Shown: positions 15,730-24,084 of the stretch, in pieces
Layout of the letters: each line of letters opens with the position of its first letter
How positions within the stretch are numbered: position 1 is the first letter of the stretch
Source: Caulobacter sp.
GTDB lineage: Bacteria; Pseudomonadota; Alphaproteobacteria; Caulobacterales; Caulobacteraceae
DNA: 64,000 nt
Direction: 5' to 3'
Assembly (NCBI GenBank): GCA_030645575.1
Contig: JAUSMJ010000027.1
Span: forward strand, 1 to 64,000
Program-made: the position numbers and the translations under genes
Notes under the pieces: generated by a model
Seen by the model: only the letters and a program-made list of their open reading frames with translations
Told to the model about the DNA's origin: nothing
Databases searched by the model: none

Positions 15730-16751
15730 GCGGCGAACCGGCCGTCGAAGGCGGCGTCGAACCGGACCCGGGCGTCGGCCGCGTCGAACGGCTCGGGCGA
15801 GCGGGCCAGACGCGCCAGGGCGGCGTCGGCGCGGCGCTTCGCCTTGCCGGCCAGCAGCCGGGTCCCGGCGATCACCGGCCGCATCTCGTCCATCTGGCCG
15901 TTGCAGTGCAGGACCATGTCGCAGCCGGCGGCCAGCGCCGAGCGGGCGCGGCTCGTGAAGTCGCCGCGCAGGGCCTTCATGGACAGATCGTCGGTCATCA
16001 GCAGGCCATCGAAGCCGATCGAGCCCCGGATCACCTCGCCGATCACCTTGCGCGAGGTGGTGGCGGGCCGGCGGGGATCGATGGCGGTGTAGACCACGTG
16101 GGCGCTCATCGCCATCGGCATGTCCGACAGGATGCGGAACGGCTCGAAATCCACAGCCTCCAGCTCGGCCCGCGAGGCCTCGACCACGGGCAGGTTCTCG
16201 TGACTGTCAGCCATCGACCGGCCGTGGCCGGGCATGTGCTTGATCACCGGCAGGACCCCGCCGGCGATCAGCCCCTCGGCGGCGGCGCGGCCCAGTGTGG
16301 CCACCTGCGCGACCGTTTCGCCATAGGCGCGGTCGCCGATGATGTCGTGGGCGCCGGGCACGGGCACGTCGAGCACCGGCGCGCAATCGACCGTGACGCC
16401 CAGCGCCCGCAGGTCATGCGCCATCAGCCGGGCGCCCAGGCGGGTGATCTCGCGGCGGACCAGCGGATCGTTGGTCGCCAGATCGCCGTAGGCGCGCCCG
16501 GGGGGATAGCGTCGCCAATGCGGCGGCCCCAGCCGCTGCACGCGGCCGCCCTCCTGGTCGATCAGGATCGGCGCGTCGGGATCATCGACCGTGGCGCGCA
16601 GGGCGGCCGTCAGGGTCCGCACCTGGTCCGGCGTCTCGATGTTGCGCCTGAACAGCACGAAGCCCCACGGTCGCACATCGCGGAAGAAGGCGATCTCCTC
16701 GACCGTCAGGACCGGTCCGAGACAGCCGAGGATGGCGGCGTGGCGCGTCAC
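15726..16751 (-). CDS. nagZ: Beta-N-acetylhexosaminidase (GH3)
   Basis: 341 residues. Typical NagZ motifs are present: LIDQEGGRVQRL, the substrate-binding KHMPGHGRSMADSHENLP with the catalytic His-Asp loop, and the nucleophile region MTDDLSMKALRG. It removes N-acetylglucosamine from anhydromuropeptides in the cytoplasm during cell wall recycling. No signal peptide, as expected for NagZ. Overlaps the SPOR gene stop by four bases. Confidence 0.95.
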   Translation of the reverse strand: MTRHAAILGCLGPVLTVEEIAFFRDVRPWGFVLFRRNIETPDQVRTLTAALRATVDDPDAPILIDQEGGRVQRLGPPHWRRYPPGRAYGDLATNDPLVRREITRLGARLMAHDLRALGVTVDCAPVLDVPVPGAHDIIGDRAYGETVAQVATLGRAAAEGLIAGGVLPVIKHMPGHGRSMADSHENLPVVEASRAELEAVDFEPFRILSDMPMAMSAHVVYTAIDPRRPATTSRKVIGEVIRGSIGFDGLLMTDDLSMKALRGDFTSRARSALAAGCDMVLHCNGQMDEMRPVIAGTRLLAGKAKRRADAALARLARSPEPFDAADARVRFDAAFDGRFAA

Positions 16752-17494
16752 TTCACGAAGCAGCTCTTGCCGGCGCCCTTGAGGCGTTCGCAGAAGGTCT
16801 GGGCCTCAGCCCGGCTGGCGAAGCCGGTGACCGAGGTGCGGTAGAGGGTCTTGCCGTCCTTGTCGATCGGCTCGACCCGCTTGCCCTTGCCGGCCGCGAG
16901 GCCGGGCGCGACGGTCGCCGCGTCGTTCCAGCCGCGATCGGCCAGGGCCTCGGACGAGAAGGCCCCGATCTGGACCATGGCCGCGCCGCCGGTCGCCTTC
17001 GGCGCGACGGGCGCGGTCGGTTTGGGCGTGGCGACCGCCACCTGGACTGGCCGCGGCGTGGCGGCGGCCGGCTGGGCCGGACGCAGGGCGGCGCTTTCGA
17101 CCGGCGCGGTCGGCCGGGCCTGGGGCGCGGGACGCGGCTGAACGGCCTCGGGGCCGGGGGCGAAGGTCGGGGTGCTCGCGGCCAGGTCTTCGTCCTGCTT
17201 GTAGATCTGCAGGCCGGCGCTCTCGTCCTCGGGCTGGGGCTGGGCCTGGGCCGGCGGCGGCGCCCTGGTCCCGGCGACCACAGCGCCGACCGGACGGGGC
17301 TCATCGCCCGCCCCGCGCTGGCCGTCCTTGTAGAGCCAGAACCCCGCGCCAGCGACCAGCAGCACCAGGATGACGGCGCTGATCATCAGGGTCGAGGAAT
17401 TGGGTCCGCCGCCGCGCACCGGGCGGCGGGCGTCGAAGGTCAGCGGAGAATCGGTCGGGGGCGTATAGGCGCCGCGATCGTGATCGGACATCAA
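16748..17494 (-). CDS. SPOR domain membrane protein
   Basis: 248 residues. A cytoplasmic N-terminus of about 35 residues precedes a single membrane helix (LMISAVILVLLVAGAGFWLY), a long Pro/Ala-rich periplasmic linker and a C-terminal SPOR domain (VQIGAFSSEALADRGWNDA ... FASRAEAQTFCERLKGAGKSCFVK). SPOR domains bind glycan strands stripped of stem peptides and direct proteins to the division septum. It heads the coupled run SPOR-nagZ-scpA-scpB. In many alphaproteobacteria argS lies just upstream; here it is missing from that place. Confidence 0.92.
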   Translation of the reverse strand: MMSDHDRGAYTPPTDSPLTFDARRPVRGGGPNSSTLMISAVILVLLVAGAGFWLYKDGQRGAGDEPRPVGAVVAGTRAPPPAQAQPQPEDESAGLQIYKQDEDLAASTPTFAPGPEAVQPRPAPQARPTAPVESAALRPAQPAAATPRPVQVAVATPKPTAPVAPKATGGAAMVQIGAFSSEALADRGWNDAATVAPGLAAGKGKRVEPIDKDGKTLYRTSVTGFASRAEAQTFCERLKGAGKSCFVK

Positions 17495-17644
17495 ACAGGG
17501 CTCCTGGGAGCGGCGGACCGGACGTCACAGCGAATCGCGCGCCGACGGCGTTCAGTCTACCGAAGCGCGGCGCGGGGCCGCCAGCGCTCCAAGATCACTA
17601 CCGAACGGTTAATTTGCGGTTGCCGAGGCGTTAACACGCGATCG

Positions 17645-18829
17645 TCAGGTCCAGGTGTCCATCTGGAACAGCCGCCGGTGCTCCTCGATGGCGAAACGGT
17701 CGGTCATGCCGGCGATGTAGTCGCAGACCACCCGCGCCCGGGCGCTGTCGTCGCGGTTCTGCGACAGGGCGAACCACTCGGTGGGCAGGACCTCCGGCTC
17801 GGCCTGAAACAGCGAGAACATGTCGGCCAGGATCCGCCTGGCCTGGCTGCGCGTGCGGTTGACCTTCCAGTGGCGGTACATGCGCTCCATCAGGAAGGCG
17901 CGCAGCCGGGCCAGGTCCTCGAGCATGCCGGGCGAGAAGGCGACCAGGGCGTGGCCCAGGCCGCGCACGTCGTCCGCCGAGGCCACGCCCGTCGCGGCGG
18001 CCCGGCTGAGGGTCTCGCCCATCACGTCGTCGATCATCGCCCCGATCATGCGCCGCACCGCCTCCAGCCGCGTCAGCCGTTCATCGAGCTCCGGCCGCTC
18101 GGCTCGCACGCCGTGCAGGATCGGCCCGATCAGCGGCACGTCGAGCAGCTCGGTCAAGCCGAACAGCCCCGCCTGGACCCCGTCATCGACGTCGTGGTTG
18201 TTGTAGGCGATGTCGTCGGCGATGGCCGCGACCTGGGCCTCGGCCGAAGCCCAGCTGTCCAGCCGCAGGCTCCAGCCGGCGTCGCATTCGCGCACCATGC
18301 TCCAGGACGGGCGGTCCAGTTTCCCGGTCACGGGCCCGTTGTGCTTGATGATCCCCTCCAGGGTCTCCCAGGTCAGGTTCAGCCCCTCGAAATCGGGATA
18401 GCGGTGCTCCAGCTTGGCCACCACGCGGAAGGTCTGGACGTTGTGGTCGAACCCGCCCCACGGCTTCATGCTGTCGTCCAGCTGGTCCTCGCCGGCGTGG
18501 CCGAAGGGCGGATGGCCCAGGTCGTGGGCCAGGGCCACGGTCTCGGCCAGATCGTTGTCCAGCCCCAGCGCGGTGGAGATCGACCGGGCGATCTGGGCCA
18601 CCTCCAGCGAATGGGTCAGCCGGGTGCGGTAGTGGTCGCCCTCGTGCGCCACGAACACCTGGGTCTTCTCCTTCAGCCGCCGGAAGGCCGTGCAGTGGAT
18701 GATCCGGTCGCGGTCGCGGGCGAACGGCGTGCGGGTACGGCTTTCCGGCTCGGCATGCCGCCGCCCCCGGGAATCCACCGGATTTTCGGCATAGGCCGCG
18801 CGCGGCGGGGGCGTGAACGGGTGCGGCAT
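17645..18829 (-). CDS. dgt: Deoxyguanosinetriphosphate triphosphohydrolase-like protein
   Basis: 394 residues from [18 protein letters not shown]-domain motifs are clear: [32 protein letters not shown], then [16 protein letters not shown] and later [14 protein letters not shown]. The family hydrolyses dNTPs to nucleosides and tripolyphosphate. The start at 18829 is preferred over the longer ORF, which would run into the divergent erpA gene. Divergent from erpA with a 79-base shared gap. Confidence 0.93.
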   Translation of the reverse strand: MPHPFTPPPRAAYAENPVDSRGRRHAEPESRTRTPFARDRDRIIHCTAFRRLKEKTQVFVAHEGDHYRTRLTHSLEVAQIARSISTALGLDNDLAETVALAHDLGHPPFGHAGEDQLDDSMKPWGGFDHNVQTFRVVAKLEHRYPDFEGLNLTWETLEGIIKHNGPVTGKLDRPSWSMVRECDAGWSLRLDSWASAEAQVAAIADDIAYNNHDVDDGVQAGLFGLTELLDVPLIGPILHGVRAERPELDERLTRLEAVRRMIGAMIDDVMGETLSRAAATGVASADDVRGLGHALVAFSPGMLEDLARLRAFLMERMYRHWKVNRTRSQARRILADMFSLFQAEPEVLPTEWFALSQNRDDSARARVVCDYIAGMTDRFAIEEHRRLFQMDTWT

Positions 18830-18908
18830 CGGGCGGCTCAAGGTCGATCGCCCCTTTCCCCGGGGCGCGGGGTTGCACATATAGGGCAGGCGAGAGTTTT
18901 CCACAGCC

Positions 18909-19241
18909 ATGACTGATATCGCCGTAACCCTGTCCGAACCCGCCGCCCGGCGGATCCGCGCCATCGGCGAGACCGAGGGCCGGCCGCTGATGCTGCGCGT
19001 GGCCGTCGATGGCGGCGGCTGCTCGGGCTTTCAGTACCGCTTCGACCTGGTCGAGGCCGCCGAGGACGAGGACCTGCGCATCGAGCGCGACGGCGCGGCG
19101 GCCCTGATCGACCCCGTATCCCTGGCCCTGCTGGGCGGCTCGGTCATCGACTTCGTCGATGAACTGGCCAGCGCCGAGTTCCGCGTGCGCAACCCCAACG
19201 CCAAATCCAGCTGCGGCTGCGGCGTCAGCTTCTCGATCTAA
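18909..19241 (+). CDS. erpA: Iron-sulfur cluster insertion protein ErpA
   Basis: 110 residues of the A-type carrier family. The three cluster-binding Cys are in [11 protein letters not shown] and SSCGCGVSF. ErpA hands 4Fe-4S clusters to apoproteins, which could include IlvD in this window. The divergent pairing with dgt is common in alphaproteobacteria. Start ATG at 18909 gives the standard N-terminus [11 protein letters not shown]-like sequence ([13 protein letters not shown]). Confidence 0.95.
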   Translation: MTDIAVTLSEPAARRIRAIGETEGRPLMLRVAVDGGGCSGFQYRFDLVEAAEDEDLRIERDGAAALIDPVSLALLGGSVIDFVDELASAEFRVRNPNAKSSCGCGVSFSI

Positions 19242-19266
19242 TCACCCGGATCAGGGAGTTTCTGAC

Positions 19267-20217
19267 ATGCTGACGGCCCTGATCATCGCGGCGGCGCTCG
19301 CCGTCGGCCCGGTCGAGACCTTCCTTGAAATTCCCGGCGGGCCGGGCCCGCTCAAGGGCACGATGCTGGCCCCGGCCGACGGCGCGAAGGGACCGGTCGT
19401 GCTGATCCTCGCGGGCTCCGGCCCGACCGACCGGGACGGCAATAACCCGTTGGGCGTCCGGGGGCCAACCTATCGGCTGATCGCCGAGGGCCTGGCCGCG
19501 CGCGGGATCACCACCCTGCGGGTCGACAAGCGCGGCCTGTTCGCCAGCGGCCTGGCCGCCGCCGATCCGAACGCCGTCACGGTCATCGACCTGGCCGCCG
19601 ACGCGCACGGATGGGCCGCCAAACTCAAGGCCGACACCGGCGCGCCCTGCGTCTGGCTGCTGGGTCACAGCGAAGGCTCGCTGGTCGCCCTCATTGCCGC
19701 CCAGAATCCGAAGGACATCTGCGGCCTGATCCTCGTCGCCGCGCCGGGTCGACGGCTGAGCGACGTGCTGCGCGAGCAGCTGAAGGCTAATCCGGCCAAC
19801 GCCGCCCTGCTGCCCCAGGCACTGCCGGCCATCGATGCGCTGGAAGCGGGCAAGACCGTCGATACGACGGGCATGCACCCGGCCCTGCTCGGTCTGTTCC
19901 GGCCCAACATCCAGCAGTTCCTAATGGTCATGTTCCGGCAAGACCCGGCGAAGCTGGCGGCCGCCTACAAGGGGCCGATCCTGGTTCTGCAGGGCGACGC
20001 CGACCTCCAGGTTTCCGTCGCCGACGCCAACGCGCTCAAGGCCGCTCAACCGGCCGCGAAACTGGTCATCCTGCCGGGCGTGAACCATGTGATGCGGGCC
20101 GGCTCCCGCGACCGCGCGGCCACCCGCGCCAACTACGCCGACCCGTCCCTGCCGCTGGCCCCCGGGGTCGTGGACGCCGTCGCCGACTTCGTGGCGGCTC
20201 AGCCCGGCACGAACTGA
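19267..20217 (+). CDS. Secreted alpha/beta hydrolase
   Basis: 316 residues. A short hydrophobic N-terminus (MLTALIIAAALAVGPVETF) looks like a signal peptide. The catalytic triad is visible: nucleophile elbow LGHSEGSLVAL, Asp in LQGDADLQV and His in GVNHVMR. The oxyanion region GSGPTDRDGNN is typical of a family of dienelactone-hydrolase-like proteins. ATG at 19267 has GGGAG upstream, whereas the longer ORF overlaps erpA out of frame. Substrate unknown. It overlaps the next, convergent gene by 19 bases. Confidence 0.85.
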   Translation: MLTALIIAAALAVGPVETFLEIPGGPGPLKGTMLAPADGAKGPVVLILAGSGPTDRDGNNPLGVRGPTYRLIAEGLAARGITTLRVDKRGLFASGLAAADPNAVTVIDLAADAHGWAAKLKADTGAPCVWLLGHSEGSLVALIAAQNPKDICGLILVAAPGRRLSDVLREQLKANPANAALLPQALPAIDALEAGKTVDTTGMHPALLGLFRPNIQQFLMVMFRQDPAKLAAAYKGPILVLQGDADLQVSVADANALKAAQPAAKLVILPGVNHVMRAGSRDRAATRANYADPSLPLAPGVVDAVADFVAAQPGTN

Positions 20218-20537
20218 AGCACGGTCACCGTCGCCAAGCCCCAGACGAGCGGCGCGCTCATGACGCCCCAGGCGACGGGCTCCCGACCTCGCCGCCACAG
20301 CACCCAGGCGACGAACGGCGAGACGATGCACACGATCCAGAACCCGACCATCAGCAAAAATCCCATCCAGGCCAACGGGTTGAACAGGTTGCCTCGCGCA
20401 TCGAAGATCAGCGGCGAAAACAGCGCCCCGATAGCCCCCAACGGCATCAGCCCGACGCAGGCGGCCGTCGCCAGGACCAGCAGAATCAGCCGGGTCCGGC
20501 GGTCGATCACATCGTTGGTCTTGAGCCCTCTCGCCAT
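20199..20537 (-). CDS. Four-helix membrane protein, unknown
   Basis: 112 residues with hydrophobic stretches LILLVLATAACVGLMPLGAIGALF, WMGFLLMVGFWIVCIVSPFVAWVLW and VMSAPLVWGLATVTVLQFV. No recognisable catalytic motif. Its 3' end overlaps the convergent hydrolase gene and its start lies 36 bases from the divergent xth start. Codon usage is like the core genome, so it is probably real. Confidence 0.65.
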   Translation of the reverse strand: MARGLKTNDVIDRRTRLILLVLATAACVGLMPLGAIGALFSPLIFDARGNLFNPLAWMGFLLMVGFWIVCIVSPFVAWVLWRRGREPVAWGVMSAPLVWGLATVTVLQFVPG

Positions 20538-20573
20538 GGGCCCTAGCCTCGCCCGCCGCAGCCGGAGCCGTCA

Positions 20574-21353
20574 ATGCGCCTCGCCACCTGGAACGTGAAC
20601 TCGATCAACGCTCGCCTGGAAACTGTATTGGCCTGGTTCGAGGAGGCCTCGCCCGACGTCGCCGTGCTGCAGGAGATCAAGTGCGTCGATGAGAAATTCC
20701 CGGCCGAGGCCTTCGAGCGACTCGGCTACAACGTCGCGGTCCACGGCCAGAAGACCTACAACGGCGTGGCCATGCTGTCGAAGACGCCGCTGGAGGACGT
20801 CCGGCGCGGCCTGCCCGGCGACGACGGCGATGAACAGGCGCGTTACATCGAGGCGGTGGTGTCCGGCCCAACGCCCGTGCGCGTGGCCGGCATCTACCTG
20901 CCCAACGGCAATCCCGTCGGCACGGAGAAGTTCGCCTACAAGCTGGCCTGGATGGCGCGCCTGCGGGCCCACGCCATCGAGCTGCTGCGCTACGAGGAGC
21001 CGCTGGTCATCGCCGGCGACTACAACGTCATTCCCCGGCCCGAGGACGCCGACAAGCCGGAGGGCTGGCTGGGCGACGCCCTGTTCCAGCCAGAGAGCAA
21101 GGCCGCCTATCGTTCGCTGCAGAACCTCGGCCTGACCGACGCCTTCATGCAGATGGACGGCGGCGCGGGCGCCTACACCTTCTGGGACTACCAGGCCGGC
21201 GCCTGGCCCAGGAACCACGGCATCCGCATCGACCACGCCCTGCTCTCGCCCCAGGCCGCCGACCGGTTGACGGGCTTCGAGATCCATCGCGACGTGCGCG
21301 GGCGGGACAAACCGTCCGACCATGTGCCGGTGGTGGTGGAGCTGAGGCTGTGA
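20574..21353 (+). CDS. xth: Exodeoxyribonuclease III
   Basis: 259 residues. All signature motifs of the endonuclease/exonuclease/phosphatase fold are seen: LATWNVNSINARL, LQEIKCVDEKFP, IYLPNGNP, VIAGDYNVIP, WPRNHGIRIDH and the terminal SDHVPVVVEL. It is an AP endonuclease and 3'-5' exonuclease acting in base excision repair. The TGA overlaps the GTG start of the downstream EthD gene. Confidence 0.95.
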   Translation: MRLATWNVNSINARLETVLAWFEEASPDVAVLQEIKCVDEKFPAEAFERLGYNVAVHGQKTYNGVAMLSKTPLEDVRRGLPGDDGDEQARYIEAVVSGPTPVRVAGIYLPNGNPVGTEKFAYKLAWMARLRAHAIELLRYEEPLVIAGDYNVIPRPEDADKPEGWLGDALFQPESKAAYRSLQNLGLTDAFMQMDGGAGAYTFWDYQAGAWPRNHGIRIDHALLSPQAADRLTGFEIHRDVRGRDKPSDHVPVVVELRL

Positions 21354-21718
21354 TCAAGCTGACCTTCTGCCTGACCCGCCGCCCGGAATTCACGCGGGAG
21401 AGCTTCCAGGACTACTGGTTCAACACCCACGCCCCGCTGGTCGCCAGCGTGAAGGACGTGCTGCGCATCCGCCGCTATGTGCAGCTGCACAGCTTTCCAC
21501 TCGACGTCAGCGCCGACACCCGCGCCACGCGCGGCGGGCCGGAGGGCTACGATGGCGTCGCCGAACTGTGGTGGGACAGTTTCGAGGACATGGCCGGCAC
21601 GACCGGCGATCCGGCCGCGCGCGAGGCCAGCCGGCTGCTGCTGGAGGACGAGAAACGCTTTATCGACCTGACGAAGTCACCGCTCTGGTGGGGGCATGAG
21701 CGGATCATTATCGACTGA
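21350..21718 (+). CDS. EthD domain protein
   Basis: 122 residues from a GTG that overlaps the xth stop (GTGA). The N-terminal pattern KLTFCLTRRPEFTRESFQDYWFNTHAPLV matches the EthD ferredoxin-like dimer fold. Members assist degradation pathways or act as small enzymes, but the role here is unknown. Coupled to xth, probably one operon. Confidence 0.8.
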   Translation: MIKLTFCLTRRPEFTRESFQDYWFNTHAPLVASVKDVLRIRRYVQLHSFPLDVSADTRATRGGPEGYDGVAELWWDSFEDMAGTTGDPAAREASRLLLEDEKRFIDLTKSPLWWGHERIIID

Positions 21719-21724
21719 TCTTCC

Positions 21725-21740
21725 GTGAGCGTTTGCTCAC
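21725..21740 (+). terminator. Hairpin with T-run after the xth-EthD operon
   Basis: GTGAGC-GTTT-GCTCAC forms a perfect 6-bp stem followed by ATTTTTG, consistent with an intrinsic terminator. A second GTGA...TCAC dyad (GTGAGTGATTGATCAC) lies at about 21774-21789, so an operator role for both is an alternative. Confidence 0.5.
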
Positions 21741-21805
21741 ATTTTTGCTTGCGTGACCGTCGGCGGTCGATTAGTGAGTGATTGATCACATCTGGAGATG
21801 CCGCC

Positions 21806-21922
21806 ATGCGTTCGTTCACCTACCCCGAGTTCTGCGCCGCCCTGACCGCGGCCACCCGCCCGGCCCGGAGCGGCCGGGCCGCCGTGCGCAAGCCCGCGCC
21901 GCGCTCGCCGCGCAAGGGCTGA
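21806..21922 (+). CDS. Candidate small basic protein, 38 residues
   Basis: Not in the ORF track. ATG at 21806 has GGAG 9 bases upstream; the product MRSFTYPEFCAALTAA... ends with an Arg/Lys/Pro-rich tail. It sits between two dyad-symmetry sites and the next gene. No family is recognised; it could be a real small protein or chance. Confidence 0.35.
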   Translation: MRSFTYPEFCAALTAATRPARSGRAAVRKPAPRSPRKG

Positions 21923-21953
21923 CGGCGCCGGGGATTCCAGCTAGCCTGCCCGC

Positions 21954-22634
21954 ATGACCGACATGGCGCGCCTGTTTCTGCTGCTGGGACTGGCCGGCAC
22001 AGCCGTGACCTTCCTGGGCAGTCTGGCCATCTGGTTCCTCGACGAGCCGCGCCGCATCCGCCGCGCCCTGCGCCGGGTGCTCGGCGGCGAGCCGGAGGCG
22101 ATGGTGCTGGCCAAGGGCCGCGGCCGGGGCGCGGGCTTCTCGTTCGGAACGGGCCTCGCCGCCGTGGCCTGGGACCGGGGCGACTGGTGCCTGGTCTACC
22201 GCATCGACGAACTGATCGGCGCCGAACTGGTCGTCGATGGCCAGGTCGCCGCCCGCGTCTATCGCGGCGAGCCGCGCCGGGCGCTGGACCAGCGGGTATC
22301 GTCCGCCGATCAGATCACCCTGCGGCTTATCTTCGACGACCCGCGCAATCCCGACTTCGACCTGGACCTATGGCTGCGCGGCGACGAGGCCCGGCGCGAC
22401 GACTGGTCGCCGCAGTTGGCGATCCAGGAGGCCAACAGCTGGCTGGCCCGCTGCGACGCCATCCTGCGCCGGCCTGTCGCGCCGAGACTCACGCCGGTCG
22501 TGGCGCCCCCGCCCCCGCCCCCGGCGGCGCCCCCGGCGGCGCCCGCCGAGCCCGTCGCCGACGATCCGCCCTGGGACGAGGAGATCGATGACGAGGACGA
22601 GGATGAGGACGACGAGCCGCTCCGCCTTCTATAA
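21954..22634 (+). CDS. Membrane-anchored conserved hypothetical protein
   Basis: 226 residues. An N-terminal membrane helix (LFLLLGLAGTAVTFLGSLAIWFL) is followed by a basic stretch and a globular domain of about 130 residues with strands such as AVAWDRGDWCLVYRIDELIGAELVVDG and ITLRLIFDDPRNPDFDLDLWL. The C-terminus has a Pro-rich linker and a strongly acidic tail (DDEDEDEDDEP). No known function recognised; codon usage is core-like. Confidence 0.75.
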   Translation: MTDMARLFLLLGLAGTAVTFLGSLAIWFLDEPRRIRRALRRVLGGEPEAMVLAKGRGRGAGFSFGTGLAAVAWDRGDWCLVYRIDELIGAELVVDGQVAARVYRGEPRRALDQRVSSADQITLRLIFDDPRNPDFDLDLWLRGDEARRDDWSPQLAIQEANSWLARCDAILRRPVAPRLTPVVAPPPPPPAAPPAAPAEPVADDPPWDEEIDDEDEDEDDEPLRLL

Positions 22635-22689
22635 TTGACAGTGTAAACCCATGGGCGCACGCTTCCCGCGCCACTCTGGGAGGATCGTC

Positions 22690-23376
22690 ATGACCGGCCT
22701 GATCGCCGCCGCCGCCTTCTTCGTCCTTCTGCATCTGCTGGTCTCGGGGACCGCCCTGCGCGGGGCTCTGGTCAGGTCCATCGGCGAGGGGGCCTATATG
22801 GGCCTGTTCTCCCTCGCCTCGATCGGCGGCCTGGTGTGGCTGGGCTGGGCCTACGCGCAGGTGAAGGGAACGGGGACGGTCTACTGGGACCTCGGCCCCG
22901 GCGCCCGGCACGGGGCCGTGGCCCTGATGCTGCTGGCCCTGCTGCTCGCCGTGCCCGGCCTGCTCACGCCGAACCCGACCAGCGTCAAGCAAGAGGGCGC
23001 GCTGGACAAGCCGGACGCGGTGAAGGGCATGCTGCGCATCACCCGCCATCCCTTCCTGTGGGGCGTGGCGATCTGGGCCCTCGCCCACCTGCTGGCCAAC
23101 GGCGACCTTCCAGCCGTGATCCTGTTCGGGTCGCTGCTGGTCCTGGCGGTGCTCGGCACGGCCAGCATCGACGCCAAGCGCAAGAAGGCCCTGGGGCCGA
23201 AGTGGGACGCCTTCGCCGCCCAGACCTCGGGCGCGCCGTTCGCCGCCATCCTCGGCGGAAAACAGAAGCTGGCGCTCGGCGAGATCGGCTGGTGGCGACT
23301 GCTGCTGGCCGTGGTCGTCTGGGCCGCCCTGCTCTGGGGCCATCCCTTCCTGTTCGGCGTCAGCCCGCTGGGCTGA
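22690..23376 (+). CDS. NnrU family membrane protein
   Basis: 228 residues, start chosen at 22690 because of a GGGAGG site 6 bases upstream. Several membrane helices surround the signature MLRITRHPFLWGVAIWALAHLLANGD, which is the NnrU/isoprenylcysteine methyltransferase-like motif. NnrU was named for a role around nitric oxide and nitrite reduction, but many homologues act elsewhere. The adjacent truncated haemoglobin makes a nitric oxide or oxygen link plausible. Confidence 0.85.
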   Translation: MTGLIAAAAFFVLLHLLVSGTALRGALVRSIGEGAYMGLFSLASIGGLVWLGWAYAQVKGTGTVYWDLGPGARHGAVALMLLALLLAVPGLLTPNPTSVKQEGALDKPDAVKGMLRITRHPFLWGVAIWALAHLLANGDLPAVILFGSLLVLAVLGTASIDAKRKKALGPKWDAFAAQTSGAPFAAILGGKQKLALGEIGWWRLLLAVVVWAALLWGHPFLFGVSPLG

Positions 23377-23433
23377 GGCGAGGATTGATCCTGGTCATGG
23401 ACTCGCCGGGGGTCGCTCCGGCAGGCCTTGCGG

Positions 23434-23838
23434 ATGGCCAGAACAGACACCGTCGATCTCCCCCTGCCCTCGCCCTACGACCGTCTGGGCGGCGCGCCGG
23501 CCCTGCGCAGGCTGGTCGATGGCTTCTATGACGCCATGGACCAGGACCCGGCCGCGACCAGCATCCGCCGGATGCACCAGGCCGATCTGGGCCCGATCCG
23601 CGACAAGCTGTTCGACTGGCTGAGCGGCTGGTCCGGCGGGCCGCCACTCTACAACGCCCGGCCTGATCGCGCCTGCATCATGTCGGCCCACGCCCCCTAC
23701 GCCATCGGCCCGGCCGAGCGCGACCAGTGGATGGCCTGCATGCGCACGGCACTGGCGGGGCTGGAGATCGAGGGCGATGTGCGAGCGATGTTCGAGGCCG
23801 CCTTCAGCCGGCTGGCCGACGGCCTGAGAAACCGCTGA
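23434..23838 (+). CDS. Group II truncated haemoglobin
   Basis: 134 residues. The pattern SPYDRLGGAPALRRLVDGFYDAMDQDP at the N-terminus, the KLFDWLSGWSGGPPLY segment, the proximal-His region SAHAPYAIG and QWMACM with the conserved Trp G8 identify a GlbO-like globin. It binds haem and probably oxygen or nitric oxide. I favour the ATG at 23434 over the TTG at 23428; neither has a strong ribosome site. Confidence 0.85.
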   Translation: MARTDTVDLPLPSPYDRLGGAPALRRLVDGFYDAMDQDPAATSIRRMHQADLGPIRDKLFDWLSGWSGGPPLYNARPDRACIMSAHAPYAIGPAERDQWMACMRTALAGLEIEGDVRAMFEAAFSRLADGLRNR

Positions 23839-23884
23839 TTCCACCGAAGATTTGCTGCCAGCCCAACGAATGGCCTGAACGTCT

Positions 23885-24041
23885 TCTCCCTTCCTCCTCG
23901 ATGGAGGAAGGGCCGGGGATGGAGGTGTGGCTACGGTGCAGGGGGAAGGGCGCCATTGGGCGCCGGTGCCATCAGCGCCTCTCGCCAACCTTCAGCAGCC
24001 ACACCACCACCCAACCCTCCTCCATCGAGGAGGAGGGCTTT
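23885..24041. repeat. Large imperfect palindromic repeat between convergent genes
   Basis: Outer hairpins CCTCCTCGATGGAGG (left) and CCTCCATCGAGGAGG (right) flank an inner pair of opposed arms, AGGTGTGGCT and AGCCACACC, plus GGGCGCC dyads. It fills most of the 246-base gap between the haemoglobin and racemase genes and can fold on both strands, probably ending transcription. Confidence 0.7.
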
Positions 24042-24084
24042 CCGGGATTTCATCGTCGTCCGTTGGCTGAGTTCAGCACCCCGA

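Noticed and set aside
17608-17640. Possible CtrA site between dgt and the SPOR gene
   Set aside because: TTAA at 17610 is followed at the right spacing by TTGC, and the next GTTAAC is too far away, so there is only a half-site.
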